Origin: Thermoproteota archaeon | GTDB taxonomy: Archaea; Thermoproteota; Methanomethylicia; Methanomethylicales; Methanomethylicaceae | DNA length: 15,514 nucleotides | Assembly: GCA_030055545.1 (NCBI GenBank) | Contig: JASFYK010000016.1 | Coordinates: forward strand, 1 to 15,514 | Direction: 5' to 3' | In this document: positions 1 to 6,679 of the stretch, in pieces | How positions within the stretch are numbered: position 1 is the first letter of the stretch | How the letters are laid out: each line of letters starts with the position of its first letter | Notes under the pieces: generated by a model | Seen by the model: only the letters and a program-made list of their open reading frames with translations | Database searches by the model: none | Told to the model about the DNA's origin: nothing | Program-made: the position numbers and the translations under genes

Positions 1-1203
1 CTCGATAAAGGTGAGTGTCCTGTGCACGAAGTTCCCGAGGACATCCGCGAGCTCGTCGTTATAGCGTTTCACGAAATCGTCGATGGAGAAGTCCGCGTCC
101 CTGTCGAGGGGGGCGACCGATATAAGGTAATAACGCATCGGGTCGGCGTCAAAAGCCTTAAGGTAGTTTTCGATGCTGACATACCACCCCCGGCTCTTCG
201 ACATCTTCTTTCCCTCGAGGGTCAGGTACTCGCCGGCTACGATAGCCTCCGGGATGTTGAACTCGCCAGTTCCCATGAGCATAGCAGGCCAGAATATTGC
301 GTGGTGATAGATGATGTCCTTTCCTATGAAGTGGACTATCCTGCCATCGCCCTGCCAGTACCTCCTCCACCTGTCTTGATCTTGAACCCCCTTACTCATG
401 AAGCAGGCCTTTGTAGACGAGATGTAGCCTATCGGCGCATCGAACCAGACATAGACAACCTTCCCTTCGCCGCCCTCCGCGGGCAACGGGACGCCCCAAG
501 ACATGTCTCTGGTGATGTCCCAGTCATGCAGTCCCTCGTTGATCCATTGGAGCGCATATTTCCGCACATTCTCTGGGATCTTGCCATTACCCTCCAGCCA
601 TTTTCTGAGCCTCTCCTCGAAGGCGGTAAGCCTGAAGAACCAGTGCTTTGTCTTGGAAGGTTCCGGCTTGGTCCCGCATATTGCACACTTCGGTTCCTTA
701 AGCTCGTTTACCCTCAGGTACCTACCGCACGAATCGCAAGAGTCCCCCCTTGCCCCTTCGTACCCGCAGAAGGGGCAGATCCCCTCCACATAACGGTCGG
801 GGAGGTACTTGTCGCATTTCGGGCATCGGAGTAGGTCAATCTCCTGCTCGTAGATGTACCCTTTCTCGAGAAGGGCCCTGAAGAAGTGCTGGGTCATTTC
901 GTAATGGACGCCCTCAGTGGTGCGCGAAAAGTAATCGAAGCTGCAACCCATCTTCTCCAAGTCGCCCTTAATCAAAGGGAAGTAGCGATCAGTGATCTCC
1001 TTAGGGTGCACATGTTCCTTTTCTGCCCGAAGGGCAATTGGTGTGCCGTGCTCGTCTGTGGCACATATGAACACAACATCCTCGCCCTTTCTCCTCAAAT
1101 ACCTGACGAAAACGTCAGGCGGGAGGTAAGTCGATCGGAGATGCCCCAAGTGCAGGCGATCGTTGCTATAGGGCAGGGCGGAGGTGACCACTATAGGTGC
1201 CAT
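1..1203 (-). CDS. metG: Methionyl-tRNA synthetase, C-terminal part beyond the window
   Basis: This class I aminoacyl-tRNA synthetase charges tRNA-Met in the cytoplasm. Reading the minus strand from the ATG at 1203 gives 401 residues with no stop before the left edge. The start MAPIVVTSALPYSND leads into the HIGH-type motif HLGH at residues 18-21. The connective-peptide zinc knuckles are visible as pairs of CxxC (CPKC, CPFC, CDSC, CAIC). The KMSKS loop is intact at residues 333-337. The whole catalytic domain is therefore present, and the anticodon-binding helical domain is mostly outside the window. A GTGAT ribosome-binding site lies 4 nt before the ATG. The gene diverges from the aIF2-beta operon. 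Identity is very secure; only the length is unknown. Confidence 0.97.
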   Translation of the reverse strand, partial: MAPIVVTSALPYSNDRLHLGHLRSTYLPPDVFVRYLRRKGEDVVFICATDEHGTPIALRAEKEHVHPKEITDRYFPLIKGDLEKMGCSFDYFSRTTEGVHYEMTQHFFRALLEKGYIYEQEIDLLRCPKCDKYLPDRYVEGICPFCGYEGARGDSCDSCGRYLRVNELKEPKCAICGTKPEPSKTKHWFFRLTAFEERLRKWLEGNGKIPENVRKYALQWINEGLHDWDITRDMSWGVPLPAEGGEGKVVYVWFDAPIGYISSTKACFMSKGVQDQDRWRRYWQGDGRIVHFIGKDIIYHHAIFWPAMLMGTGEFNIPEAIVAGEYLTLEGKKMSKSRGWYVSIENYLKAFDADPMRYYLISVAPLDRDADFSIDDFVKRYNDELADVLGNFVHRTLTFIE

Positions 1204-1240
1204 AGCTATCACTCTTTTACCCAATATATTCACTTTTGCT

Positions 1241-1250
1241 TATTATTTAA
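1241..1250 (-). promoter_or_regulatory. Probable TATA box of metG
   Basis: On the minus strand this reads TTAAATAATA, about 43 nt upstream of the metG ATG. That would place transcription start near 1220 and leave a leader of about 17 nt that includes the GTGAT ribosome-binding site. It is assigned by position and AT-richness only. Confidence 0.4.
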
Positions 1251-1310
1251 TGTGTCTGGGCTATCGAGGCTCGAGGCGTGGGGGTCCCTAGAAAAGGCTG
1301 CTGCTGGTAA

Positions 1311-1318
1311 TTTTTTTT
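1311..1318 (+). terminator. Isolated T8 run, possible archaeal-type terminator
   Basis: Eight consecutive T on the plus strand lie in the divergent metG/aIF2-beta spacer. Archaeal RNA polymerase terminates at oligo-T on the coding strand, but no plus-strand gene lies upstream in the window. It may end a short untranslated RNA starting after the AT-rich element near 1239-1250, or it may simply be AT-rich promoter surroundings. Confidence 0.25.
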
Positions 1319-1333
1319 GTCTGTACTATAAGG

Positions 1334-1340
1334 ATTTATA
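1334..1340 (+). promoter_or_regulatory. Probable TATA box of the aIF2-beta operon
   Basis: The sequence ATTTATA is centred about 34 nt before the ATG at 1371. A TATA box about 26 nt upstream of transcription start would put the RNA 5' end near 1363, so the mRNA would be leaderless or nearly so. Confidence 0.45.
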
Positions 1341-1370
1341 GCGGTTTCATGTTTCCATATTTGAGTGGTA

Positions 1371-1787
1371 ATGATGTCTTACGATTATGAGGCGCTACTC
1401 CAGCGGGGATTCTCAAAGATACCCGAGAAGGTCTTCAAGTCCACCAAGTATGAGACCCCTAAGGCAGAGGTAGCAGTAATCGGATCAAAGACGCTCATAA
1501 ACAATTTCAAAGAGATAGCCTCGAGGCTTAACAGAACTCCTAACCATGTGCTCAAGTTTATAGTCAGAGAGCTTGCAACCTCCGGAACCATTGAGGATGC
1601 AAGGGCATCGCTGAATGGCAAGTTCTCCAAAGAGGTCATCGACGAGCTCATTGTCAGATACATCAAGGCGTACGTGCTCTGCAGTTCTTGCAACAAGCCG
1701 GACACGAAACTGGTCAAGGAGGACAGGCTGACATTTATTGTCTGTGAAGTGTGCGGTGCCAAGAACCCTGCCAAGACACTTATATGA
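1371..1787 (+). CDS. eif2b: Translation initiation factor aIF2 subunit beta
   Basis: This is the beta subunit of the heterotrimeric aIF2 that carries initiator Met-tRNA to the small ribosomal subunit. The protein has about 138 residues, the usual archaeal length. It has the helical gamma-binding start (YDYEALLQRGFSKIP), the central alpha/beta core (TLINNFKEIASRLNR) and a C-terminal zinc ribbon with CSSC and CEVC. The open frame extends back to a GTG at 1365, but ATG 1371 (or the adjacent ATG 1374) fits better. The TATA box at 1334-1340 predicts a very short leader. The gene is first in an operon with DUF424 and NMD3 genes; its stop is 9 nt before the next ATG. Identity is very secure and the exact start is uncertain by a few codons. 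Confidence 0.96.
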   Translation: MMSYDYEALLQRGFSKIPEKVFKSTKYETPKAEVAVIGSKTLINNFKEIASRLNRTPNHVLKFIVRELATSGTIEDARASLNGKFSKEVIDELIVRYIKAYVLCSSCNKPDTKLVKEDRLTFIVCEVCGAKNPAKTLI

Positions 1788-1796
1788 GGGTGAATC

Positions 1797-2105
1797 ATGA
1801 AAGAGGAAAAACTTCTCGTGAAGGTATGGGCGATACGCGAAGGAGAAGTGATGGTAGCAGCCTGTGACCCCCAACTCCTCGGCAAGAAGTTCTCTGAAGG
1901 AAAGCTACTCCTCGATGTCAATGAAGCATTCTATAAAGGAGAGCTCGTTTCGGCTGAGGCGGCTATAGATTACCTTAGGAGAGCCACGGTAGCTAACCTG
2001 GTCGGCGAAGTTGCGGTACGATGCGGCAAGGAAGCGGGTCTGATACATGAAGATGGCGTAATGACTGTAAACGGGATACCCCACGCTCAATTCGTTCTGA
2101 TATGA
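1797..2105 (+). CDS. DUF424 family protein of unknown function
   Basis: This 102-residue protein matches the archaeal DUF424 family by its typical layout: a start of the type VKVWAIREGEVMVAACD, the stretch LLGKKFSEGKLLLDV, a central ANLVGEVAV and the end NGIPHAQFVLI. A strong ribosome-binding site, GAGGGTGA, sits 3 nt before the ATG. The last 4 nt (ATGA) overlap a possible early start of the NMD3 gene. No catalytic motif is evident. Lying between an initiation factor and a large-subunit biogenesis factor suggests a role in translation or ribosome assembly, but this is inferred from context only. Confidence 0.9.
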   Translation: MKEEKLLVKVWAIREGEVMVAACDPQLLGKKFSEGKLLLDVNEAFYKGELVSAEAAIDYLRRATVANLVGEVAVRCGKEAGLIHEDGVMTVNGIPHAQFVLI

Positions 2106-2116
2106 GGGGCGCTGCG

Positions 2117-3208
2117 ATGGGGCGCTTTTGTGCAAAGTGCGGGTCAGAGTCAGGTGCCTATATCCGAGGGTTGTGTGGCGAATGCTACTGGAAAGAGATA
2201 GACATGGAGATGCCTTCGGACATATCTGTGACCATGTGCCCAGAATGCCGATCTTACCTCCAGGGGAAAAGGTGGGTGGAGAGAGGGGAGATTGCTGACA
2301 ATGACTTGAAGGCGGTCGCTGCGGCAGAGACGGAACTCCTGAGGCAGAAAAAATTGCCTGAGGGGGTAATCCTGAAAGGGTCGAGCGGAGAGGTTCTCGA
2401 TAGAAATGGCAATGGTCTGCCCAAGGCAATAATGCTGAACCTGAAGCTCAAAGAGAGGGCTACGGGCACAGAACACACGACCTCGGTGCTCGTTTCGATC
2501 GAGTACGCGACCTGCGGGGCTTGCATCAGGTACGCCAGGAAGGAACATGAGGCAGTGGTACAGATCAGGGCAGACGGAAGAGAGCTGGACGCTGACGACC
2601 AAAATCATGTGGAGCTTGCGATAAGCGAGGTCTGCAAAAGAGGACCCGAGAAAAGGGGGGGCATCGTTGAGGTGAAGGAGAAGGAGGGGGGCTACGACAT
2701 GAAATTCGCTACTTTAGCGACCGCCAGGGTTTTCGCAAAGAGGCTCCATGAAGATTATGGTGCAACCGTTCAGGAGAGCCCCAAACTAGTCGGAGTGGAT
2801 AGGAGAACAGGCGGGAGGGTCTACAAGAATACGATCAGCATCAAAATGCCGAAGCTCAAACCAGGCGATCTTGTCTCGCTCCGGAATAACGTGTACTTGC
2901 TCACCGGGTTTGACCGCGGCAGGGCAGTCATAAAAGACATGAGGAGCAGGGAACACAGGACCCTTGGTTTGGACGAATATGCCACCCTTGAGAAGCTGAC
3001 TGAGGACGAAGTCAAAAGGGTCAGGTTGGACGGAAGGACGAGCACCCACGTGGACTTTTATGACTTGAAGGAATCGAACTTCATCGAGGTGCCTCCCGAG
3101 ATAGTCCCCCCCGAGATGAGGATCGGAGATGAGGGCCTTTTGATAAGGCACTCCGGCAAGGAAGCAGTTTACAGGGTTCCCAAGGGCGAAAGCCCAGATA
3201 GGGGTTAA
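2117..3208 (+). CDS. nmd3: NMD3-family ribosome biogenesis protein
   Basis: This is the archaeal homologue of eukaryotic NMD3, the 60S ribosomal export adaptor. In archaea it presumably acts in late large-subunit assembly without any nuclear export role. The protein has about 363 residues. The N-terminal zinc-binding module has CAKC (C5, C8), CGEC (C20, C23) and CPEC (C41, C44), with a further CGAC near the middle. The C-terminal half lacks the nuclear shuttling signals of the eukaryotic protein. The frame opens at 2102, overlapping the DUF424 stop. However, GAGGGG at 2104-2109 is well spaced 7 nt before ATG 2117, and the family usually begins just before RFCxxCG, so 2117 is preferred. Confidence 0.93.
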   Translation: MGRFCAKCGSESGAYIRGLCGECYWKEIDMEMPSDISVTMCPECRSYLQGKRWVERGEIADNDLKAVAAAETELLRQKKLPEGVILKGSSGEVLDRNGNGLPKAIMLNLKLKERATGTEHTTSVLVSIEYATCGACIRYARKEHEAVVQIRADGRELDADDQNHVELAISEVCKRGPEKRGGIVEVKEKEGGYDMKFATLATARVFAKRLHEDYGATVQESPKLVGVDRRTGGRVYKNTISIKMPKLKPGDLVSLRNNVYLLTGFDRGRAVIKDMRSREHRTLGLDEYATLEKLTEDEVKRVRLDGRTSTHVDFYDLKESNFIEVPPEIVPPEMRIGDEGLLIRHSGKEAVYRVPKGESPDRG

Positions 3209-3218
3209 GCTGTTTCAA

Positions 3219-3225
3219 TTTTTTT
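3219..3225 (+). terminator. Oligo-T terminator after the NMD3 operon
   Basis: A T7 run followed by a pyrimidine-rich tract (GTTTCTTCCTTTCC) starts 11 nt after the NMD3 stop codon. This is a typical archaeal intrinsic termination signal and it closes the aIF2-beta/DUF424/NMD3 operon before the opposed tRNA gene. Confidence 0.6.
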
Positions 3226-3259
3226 GTTTCTTCCTTTCCTCACCGAGAGATGTGATTTA

Positions 3260-3349
3260 TGGCGGGCCCGTCGGGATTTGAACCCGAGACCAACGGGTTT
3301 CTTCGGTCTCTTAAAAGCCCGCTGCTCTACCGTACTGAGCTACGGGCCC
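3260..3349 (-). tRNA. tRNA-Lys(UUU) with a 13-nt intron
   Basis: On the minus strand the acceptor arms GGGCCCG and CGGGCCC pair perfectly, followed by discriminator G and an encoded CCA. The D arm has GCTC paired with GAGC, and the T arm is TCGGG/CCCGA around TTCAAAT. The anticodon stem GCGGG/CCCGT encloses CTTTTA, then 13 extra bases, then A. Removing these after position 37 restores a normal seven-base loop CUUUUAA with anticodon UUU. The mature tRNA is 77 nt with CCA. An AT-rich TATA-like element lies about 26-40 nt upstream at 3373-3389. Confidence 0.95.
3299..3311 (-). other. tRNA-Lys intron at position 37/38
   Basis: The intron reads AGAGACCGAAGAA on the minus strand. It can form a bulge-helix-bulge: C32-U35 (CUUU) pairs with the intron GAAG as a 4-bp central helix with one G-U pair. 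The 3-nt bulges are UAA at the 5' splice site and AAA at the 3' site. Cleavage after the second base of each bulge gives exactly 13 nt. Almost no intron-side helix remains (six bases, GAGACC), so the motif is relaxed. Confidence 0.85.
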
Positions 3350-3372
3350 CCTGGTGTTAGGGGAAGGGTCGC

Positions 3373-3389
3373 CTATTAATATTTTTAAT
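3373..3389 (-). promoter_or_regulatory. Probable TATA element of the tRNA-Lys gene
   Basis: The AT-rich stretch TATTAATATTTTTAATC on the plus strand lies 24-40 nt upstream of the tRNA-Lys 5' end, the position expected for an archaeal promoter. It shares the spacer with the hisS promoter on the other strand. Confidence 0.4.
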
Positions 3390-3418
3390 CGCACCTGCTA
3401 TTGCATGTGGACCGAAGA

Positions 3419-3431
3419 GATTTATTTATTT
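3419..3431 (+). promoter_or_regulatory. Probable TATA box of hisS
   Basis: GATTTATTTATTT is centred about 42 nt before the hisS ATG, predicting a leader of about 16 nt. No strong ribosome-binding site is seen; AAGG occurs in the leader. Confidence 0.4.
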
Positions 3432-3466
3432 GAATGTGAAAACATCTCTTCTCCAAGGCGAAGAAG

Positions 3467-4792
3467 ATGAAGCTCGGCAGACCAAGGGGAACGCGCGACT
3501 TTTTGCCTGAGGAGATGAAGATCAGAAGGGAGATCATGGACCGAATAAGGGCGATTTTTGAACTGCACGGATTCGAGGAGATGGACACCCCGGCGTTGGA
3601 ACTTTGGGAGGTGCTCGCGACCAAGGGCGGGGAAGAGGTCGAAAGGCAGATCTACAAGTTCCAAGACAAGGGCGGGAGGTGGCTGGGGCTGAGGTTCGAC
3701 CTTACGGTTCCCCTTGCAAGGGTTGTCTCAAACACTCCCGATCTTCCCAAACCATTCAAGCGCTACTGCATTTCGAAGGTTTGGAGGTACGAGGAGCCCC
3801 AGAGCGGCAGGTTTAGGGAGTTTGTGCAGGCAGACATCGACATAGTTGGGACCTCCAGAATCGAGGCAGACTTGGAATGCCTCTCGACTGCCGTTGACGC
3901 GCTCCGAGAACTTGGCTTGGATGATTTCGAAGTCAAGATCAACAACAGGAAGATCTTGGAGGGGATGGTCGAGGTTCTGGGGATTGAAAGCAGGATCGCC
4001 GAAGGGATATTTCATGCGCTCGACAGGCTCGAGAAGGTCGGGGAAGGGGAGGTCACAAGGGCCATCGGATCGCTTGGCGTAGAGGAGGAGAAGGCTTCGA
4101 GGCTGCTCGATTTTACTCGGTTCAAGGGCGACGAGGCCATAACGTATGTCGAAAGGGAGTTGAAAGCAAGCAGTAAGGCAGTTGAAGGCATAAACGAATT
4201 GAAGAGGATGATGGAACTCTCCAAGGCGTTCGGTTTGGAAGGGACGATGGTGGTCGACTTCAGCCTCGTCAGGGGACTTGACTACTACACTGGACCCGTG
4301 TTCGAGGTCAAGACTAAGAGCAAAGGCATCGGGAGCATCGCAGGGGGCGGGAGATACGACCGCTTGATAGAGAAGTTCGGTGGGATCCCCACGCCTGCAA
4401 CAGGAATCTCGCTAGGTGTCGAGAGGCTTTATGAAGTCCTTTCGGAAGATATGAAGGCTTGTGCTGCGCCAACAACTAGAGTCTTCGTCGCGTGTATAGG
4501 CGATGAAAACGTCCCCCAGGCGGTCGGGATTTGCAGGGAGTTGATCAGGCACAGAATCCCGTCCGAGACAGACTTGATGGGCAGGAAGCTTGGAAGACAG
4601 CTCGAGTATGCCAATTCAAAAGGGATTCCCTTCGTTCTGATGGTGGGATCCGAGGAGCTTAAGACTGGCGCATTCAAGCTAAGGGAGATGACCAAGAAGA
4701 TAGAGCACACGGTCAGACTGGAAGACGTGCCTGACCTGATAAACAAGCTCGAGGGCTCATCCCAACAAGCCCCCAGCCAAAAAGGCAATTAG
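3467..4792 (+). CDS. hisS: Histidyl-tRNA synthetase
   Basis: This class II synthetase charges tRNA-His. The 441-residue protein starts with the typical RPRGTRDFLPEE. Motif 2 lies at about residues 97-128 (YCISKVWRYEEPQSGRFREF). The histidine-specific HisA motif LVRGLDYYTG is at 267-276 and HisB SIAGGGRYD is at 290-298. A C-terminal anticodon-binding domain begins near residue 345. All key motifs are intact and the length is normal for archaea. The 3' end overlaps the convergent ubiA gene by 36 bp, so the last dozen codons are also antisense ubiA sequence. Confidence 0.97.
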   Translation: MKLGRPRGTRDFLPEEMKIRREIMDRIRAIFELHGFEEMDTPALELWEVLATKGGEEVERQIYKFQDKGGRWLGLRFDLTVPLARVVSNTPDLPKPFKRYCISKVWRYEEPQSGRFREFVQADIDIVGTSRIEADLECLSTAVDALRELGLDDFEVKINNRKILEGMVEVLGIESRIAEGIFHALDRLEKVGEGEVTRAIGSLGVEEEKASRLLDFTRFKGDEAITYVERELKASSKAVEGINELKRMMELSKAFGLEGTMVVDFSLVRGLDYYTGPVFEVKTKSKGIGSIAGGGRYDRLIEKFGGIPTPATGISLGVERLYEVLSEDMKACAAPTTRVFVACIGDENVPQAVGICRELIRHRIPSETDLMGRKLGRQLEYANSKGIPFVLMVGSEELKTGAFKLREMTKKIEHTVRLEDVPDLINKLEGSSQQAPSQKGN

Positions 4793-5626
4793 AGCCAGAA
4801 TCATCCAGTACCTCACTTGGGTCTTGACTTGCAGTGCAGAGTCCCTCCCGCTTTCCTTTATGATCCTATAAGACGAGTAGGCAAACCCCACATCAACAGG
4901 CACGACCATTAAGGCATAAGCCAGGCCGAGCTGTCCAAAGAGATACGGCAGCGGGGTTATGGCGACTGCAGTGAGGTAGAACAGCGCTGAGACCGAAGCG
5001 GCAGCCTTCTCCCCACTGACCAGGGCAACTGTCCTGATCCCTCTCAACTTGTCCCCTTCTGTGTCTGCTATGCCTTTAGTCACCTCCCTTCCGGTGTTGG
5101 CTAGGAAAGCAAGAAGGAAAAAGGTAACAGAGGTGACATTGACGGTGCCTAGGACGACTATGCCACCGTATAGAAAGGGCATTGCTACACAATAAGAAAC
5201 CATTAAGTTTCCCCAGATCCCAGTCTTTTTTCCGTAGAAGTTGTATAAAGCGGAAGCCACAAAGGTCAGTGCTGCCAAGAACAGTGCACTCTCCCTGAAT
5301 GGGGATGCAGAAATTATGCCTATCGCGCCGGCCAGCGCCGATATGAATATTGCCGCAGTCTTGGAAAGCGCGCCTGAAGGCAACGGACGGTCCGGCTGGT
5401 TCACACGATCGATCTCCAAATCGACATAGTCGTTCATCGCCATCGAGGAGGCGGTGAGGAAGAAGGAGACTGAAAAACCGAGCGCCATCTCGAAAAGTGA
5501 AGGGATTCTGCCCAAGACAGCTATTTCTCCTATTATAACCGCTAGTCCCATCATCAGAGAGTTGGTGGGGCGTATCAACCGTAGAATCGCAACTGCAGTC
5601 TCACAGGCTGACTTCGGTCGTGTCAT
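4757..5626 (-). CDS. ubiA: UbiA prenyltransferase, probable digeranylgeranylglyceryl phosphate synthase
   Basis: In archaea this membrane enzyme attaches the second geranylgeranyl chain to geranylgeranylglyceryl phosphate for ether lipids. The 289-residue protein has about eight or nine hydrophobic segments. The first Asp-rich motif is NDYVDLEIDRVN (residues 65-76) followed by QPDRPLPSG; the second is DTEGDKLRGIRT near residue 188. These Mg-diphosphate sites are complete. The frame extends to a GTG at 5641. That GTG is embedded in GGGTGA, which serves well as the ribosome-binding site of ATG 5626, so the ATG is preferred. The start lies inside the end of endA, indicating coupling. The exact prenyl acceptor is inferred from archaeal context. 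Confidence 0.92.
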   Translation of the reverse strand: MTRPKSACETAVAILRLIRPTNSLMMGLAVIIGEIAVLGRIPSLFEMALGFSVSFFLTASSMAMNDYVDLEIDRVNQPDRPLPSGALSKTAAIFISALAGAIGIISASPFRESALFLAALTFVASALYNFYGKKTGIWGNLMVSYCVAMPFLYGGIVVLGTVNVTSVTFFLLAFLANTGREVTKGIADTEGDKLRGIRTVALVSGEKAAASVSALFYLTAVAITPLPYLFGQLGLAYALMVVPVDVGFAYSSYRIIKESGRDSALQVKTQVRYWMILALIAFLAGGLLG

Positions 5627-6128
5627 AGTAAGTGATCTCACCCTGCCTATCTATGACTGCCAAGATAAGGTCTTTCTTTGATAGCTTGGCTGATTCCGAT
5701 ATGGAGGCTATGTCTGAAACCTTGACTGTCTTACCTTCGACTAGACCATAGACAAGGTACTTTGCTGGCTCCTTGCCCACTGAGGCTCCACGTTCGTACA
5801 CCCGGTATTCCAACTTCGGTCCGAACCCAGGCTTCACCGCGTAGCCCCTCTTCCTGAGATCGGAGTACAATAGAAATTTCAGCCAGATCTCTGGCTCATA
5901 GCCCACGAGCAGTTTCAAGAGCGAAGGAAAGTCCAGACTTTTCCCCTGCTCACCGCAAACTGCAATTTTTTCGCGTTCGACGAGGTGCAGCACCTCAACA
6001 TCACTCAGTTTTAGGATCCCTTTCTCCATGGTTCCGACGGCGCCCTGCTGGTGAATCCTGTCTGCATCAGGTCCGCTTATGACACCTTGATTCCCTCTGA
6101 TGAAGACTTTAGGCAGGGTTTCGGGCAA
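5601..6128 (-). CDS. endA: tRNA-splicing endonuclease EndA-family subunit lacking the catalytic His
   Basis: EndA cleaves bulge-helix-bulge motifs in pre-tRNA. The protein has 175 residues (178 if started at GTG 6137). The C-terminal nuclease domain is clear: LLYSDLRKRGYAVKPG, then YRVYERG with the catalytic-type Tyr (Y114 in 178-residue numbering), and LSKKDLILAVID with the conserved Lys (K155). Where active enzymes have His (EHAPYVV type), this one has KEPAKYLV: codon CCA, Pro124. It may be the structural partner of a two-subunit enzyme. TTG 6128 is preferred because AAAGGTG, which contains the GTG at 6137, sits 6 nt upstream as a ribosome-binding site. The gene is coupled to ubiA downstream and diverges from hycI. 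Confidence 0.87.
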   Translation of the reverse strand: MPETLPKVFIRGNQGVISGPDADRIHQQGAVGTMEKGILKLSDVEVLHLVEREKIAVCGEQGKSLDFPSLLKLLVGYEPEIWLKFLLYSDLRKRGYAVKPGFGPKLEYRVYERGASVGKEPAKYLVYGLVEGKTVKVSDIASISESAKLSKKDLILAVIDRQGEITYYDTTEVSL

Positions 6129-6169
6129 TGAAAACACCTTTAAGACGAAGTAAACCAGAGGTTATCTAT

Positions 6170-6679
6170 ATGCTCTTCGAGGAGTCCCTATCCCAGTTCC
6201 TAATAGGATGCGATCGCCTATTGATCGTCGGGGTTGGAAACAGGATGAGGGGCGACGATGCGGCAGGCTGCTTAACCGCAAGGATCCTGCGAAGCAGGCT
6301 GAAAGGGAAAGATAACGTACTGGTAATGGATTGTGGCGGCGTCCCTGAGAATTTCACTTTGGATATGAAAAGATTCCGGCCCAGCCACATCCTGTTCATC
6401 GATGCAGCCGACATGGGGCTGAAACCCGGAGAGGCCAGGCTCGTGGAGGGTGACGAGTTGACTGGGGGATCGCTCTCGACCCACAAACAATCGCTCAAGC
6501 TCCTATTCGCAATATTGAAGGAAGGTATCCCAGGGGTCAAGATAAAGCTCTTGGGAATCCAGCCGAAAACGATAGATTTCGGAGCGGGTATTAGCTACCA
6601 AGTCAGGAAGGGAGTTAGAGCCGTTGCGGATATAATGACCGAGTTGATTGGGGGTTTGATTCTTGATAAGGACGATTGA
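6170..6679 (+). CDS. hycI: HycI-type hydrogenase maturation protease
   Basis: This peptidase trims the C-terminus of a [NiFe]-hydrogenase large subunit after nickel insertion. The 169-residue protein has the family N-terminus LLIVGVGNRMRGDDAAG with the acidic metal ligand at D29/D30, then MDCGGVPENF, FIDAADMG with the second ligand D78, LSTHKQSLKLL with His105, and LGIQPKTIDFG. All three nickel-sensing positions are occupied. The frame opens at 6128, but GAGGT at 6158-6162 lies 7 nt before ATG 6170, which also gives a normal N-terminus. No hydrogenase subunit gene is in the window. The 3' end overlaps mtnA by 17 nt. Confidence 0.92.
   Translation: MLFEESLSQFLIGCDRLLIVGVGNRMRGDDAAGCLTARILRSRLKGKDNVLVMDCGGVPENFTLDMKRFRPSHILFIDAADMGLKPGEARLVEGDELTGGSLSTHKQSLKLLFAILKEGIPGVKIKLLGIQPKTIDFGAGISYQVRKGVRAVADIMTELIGGLILDKDD

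Noticed and set aside
22..1341. Long plus-strand open frames opposite metG and its upstream spacer
   Set aside because: The minus strand encodes a complete, motif-rich MetG catalytic domain. The plus-strand translations show no family features and are shadows.
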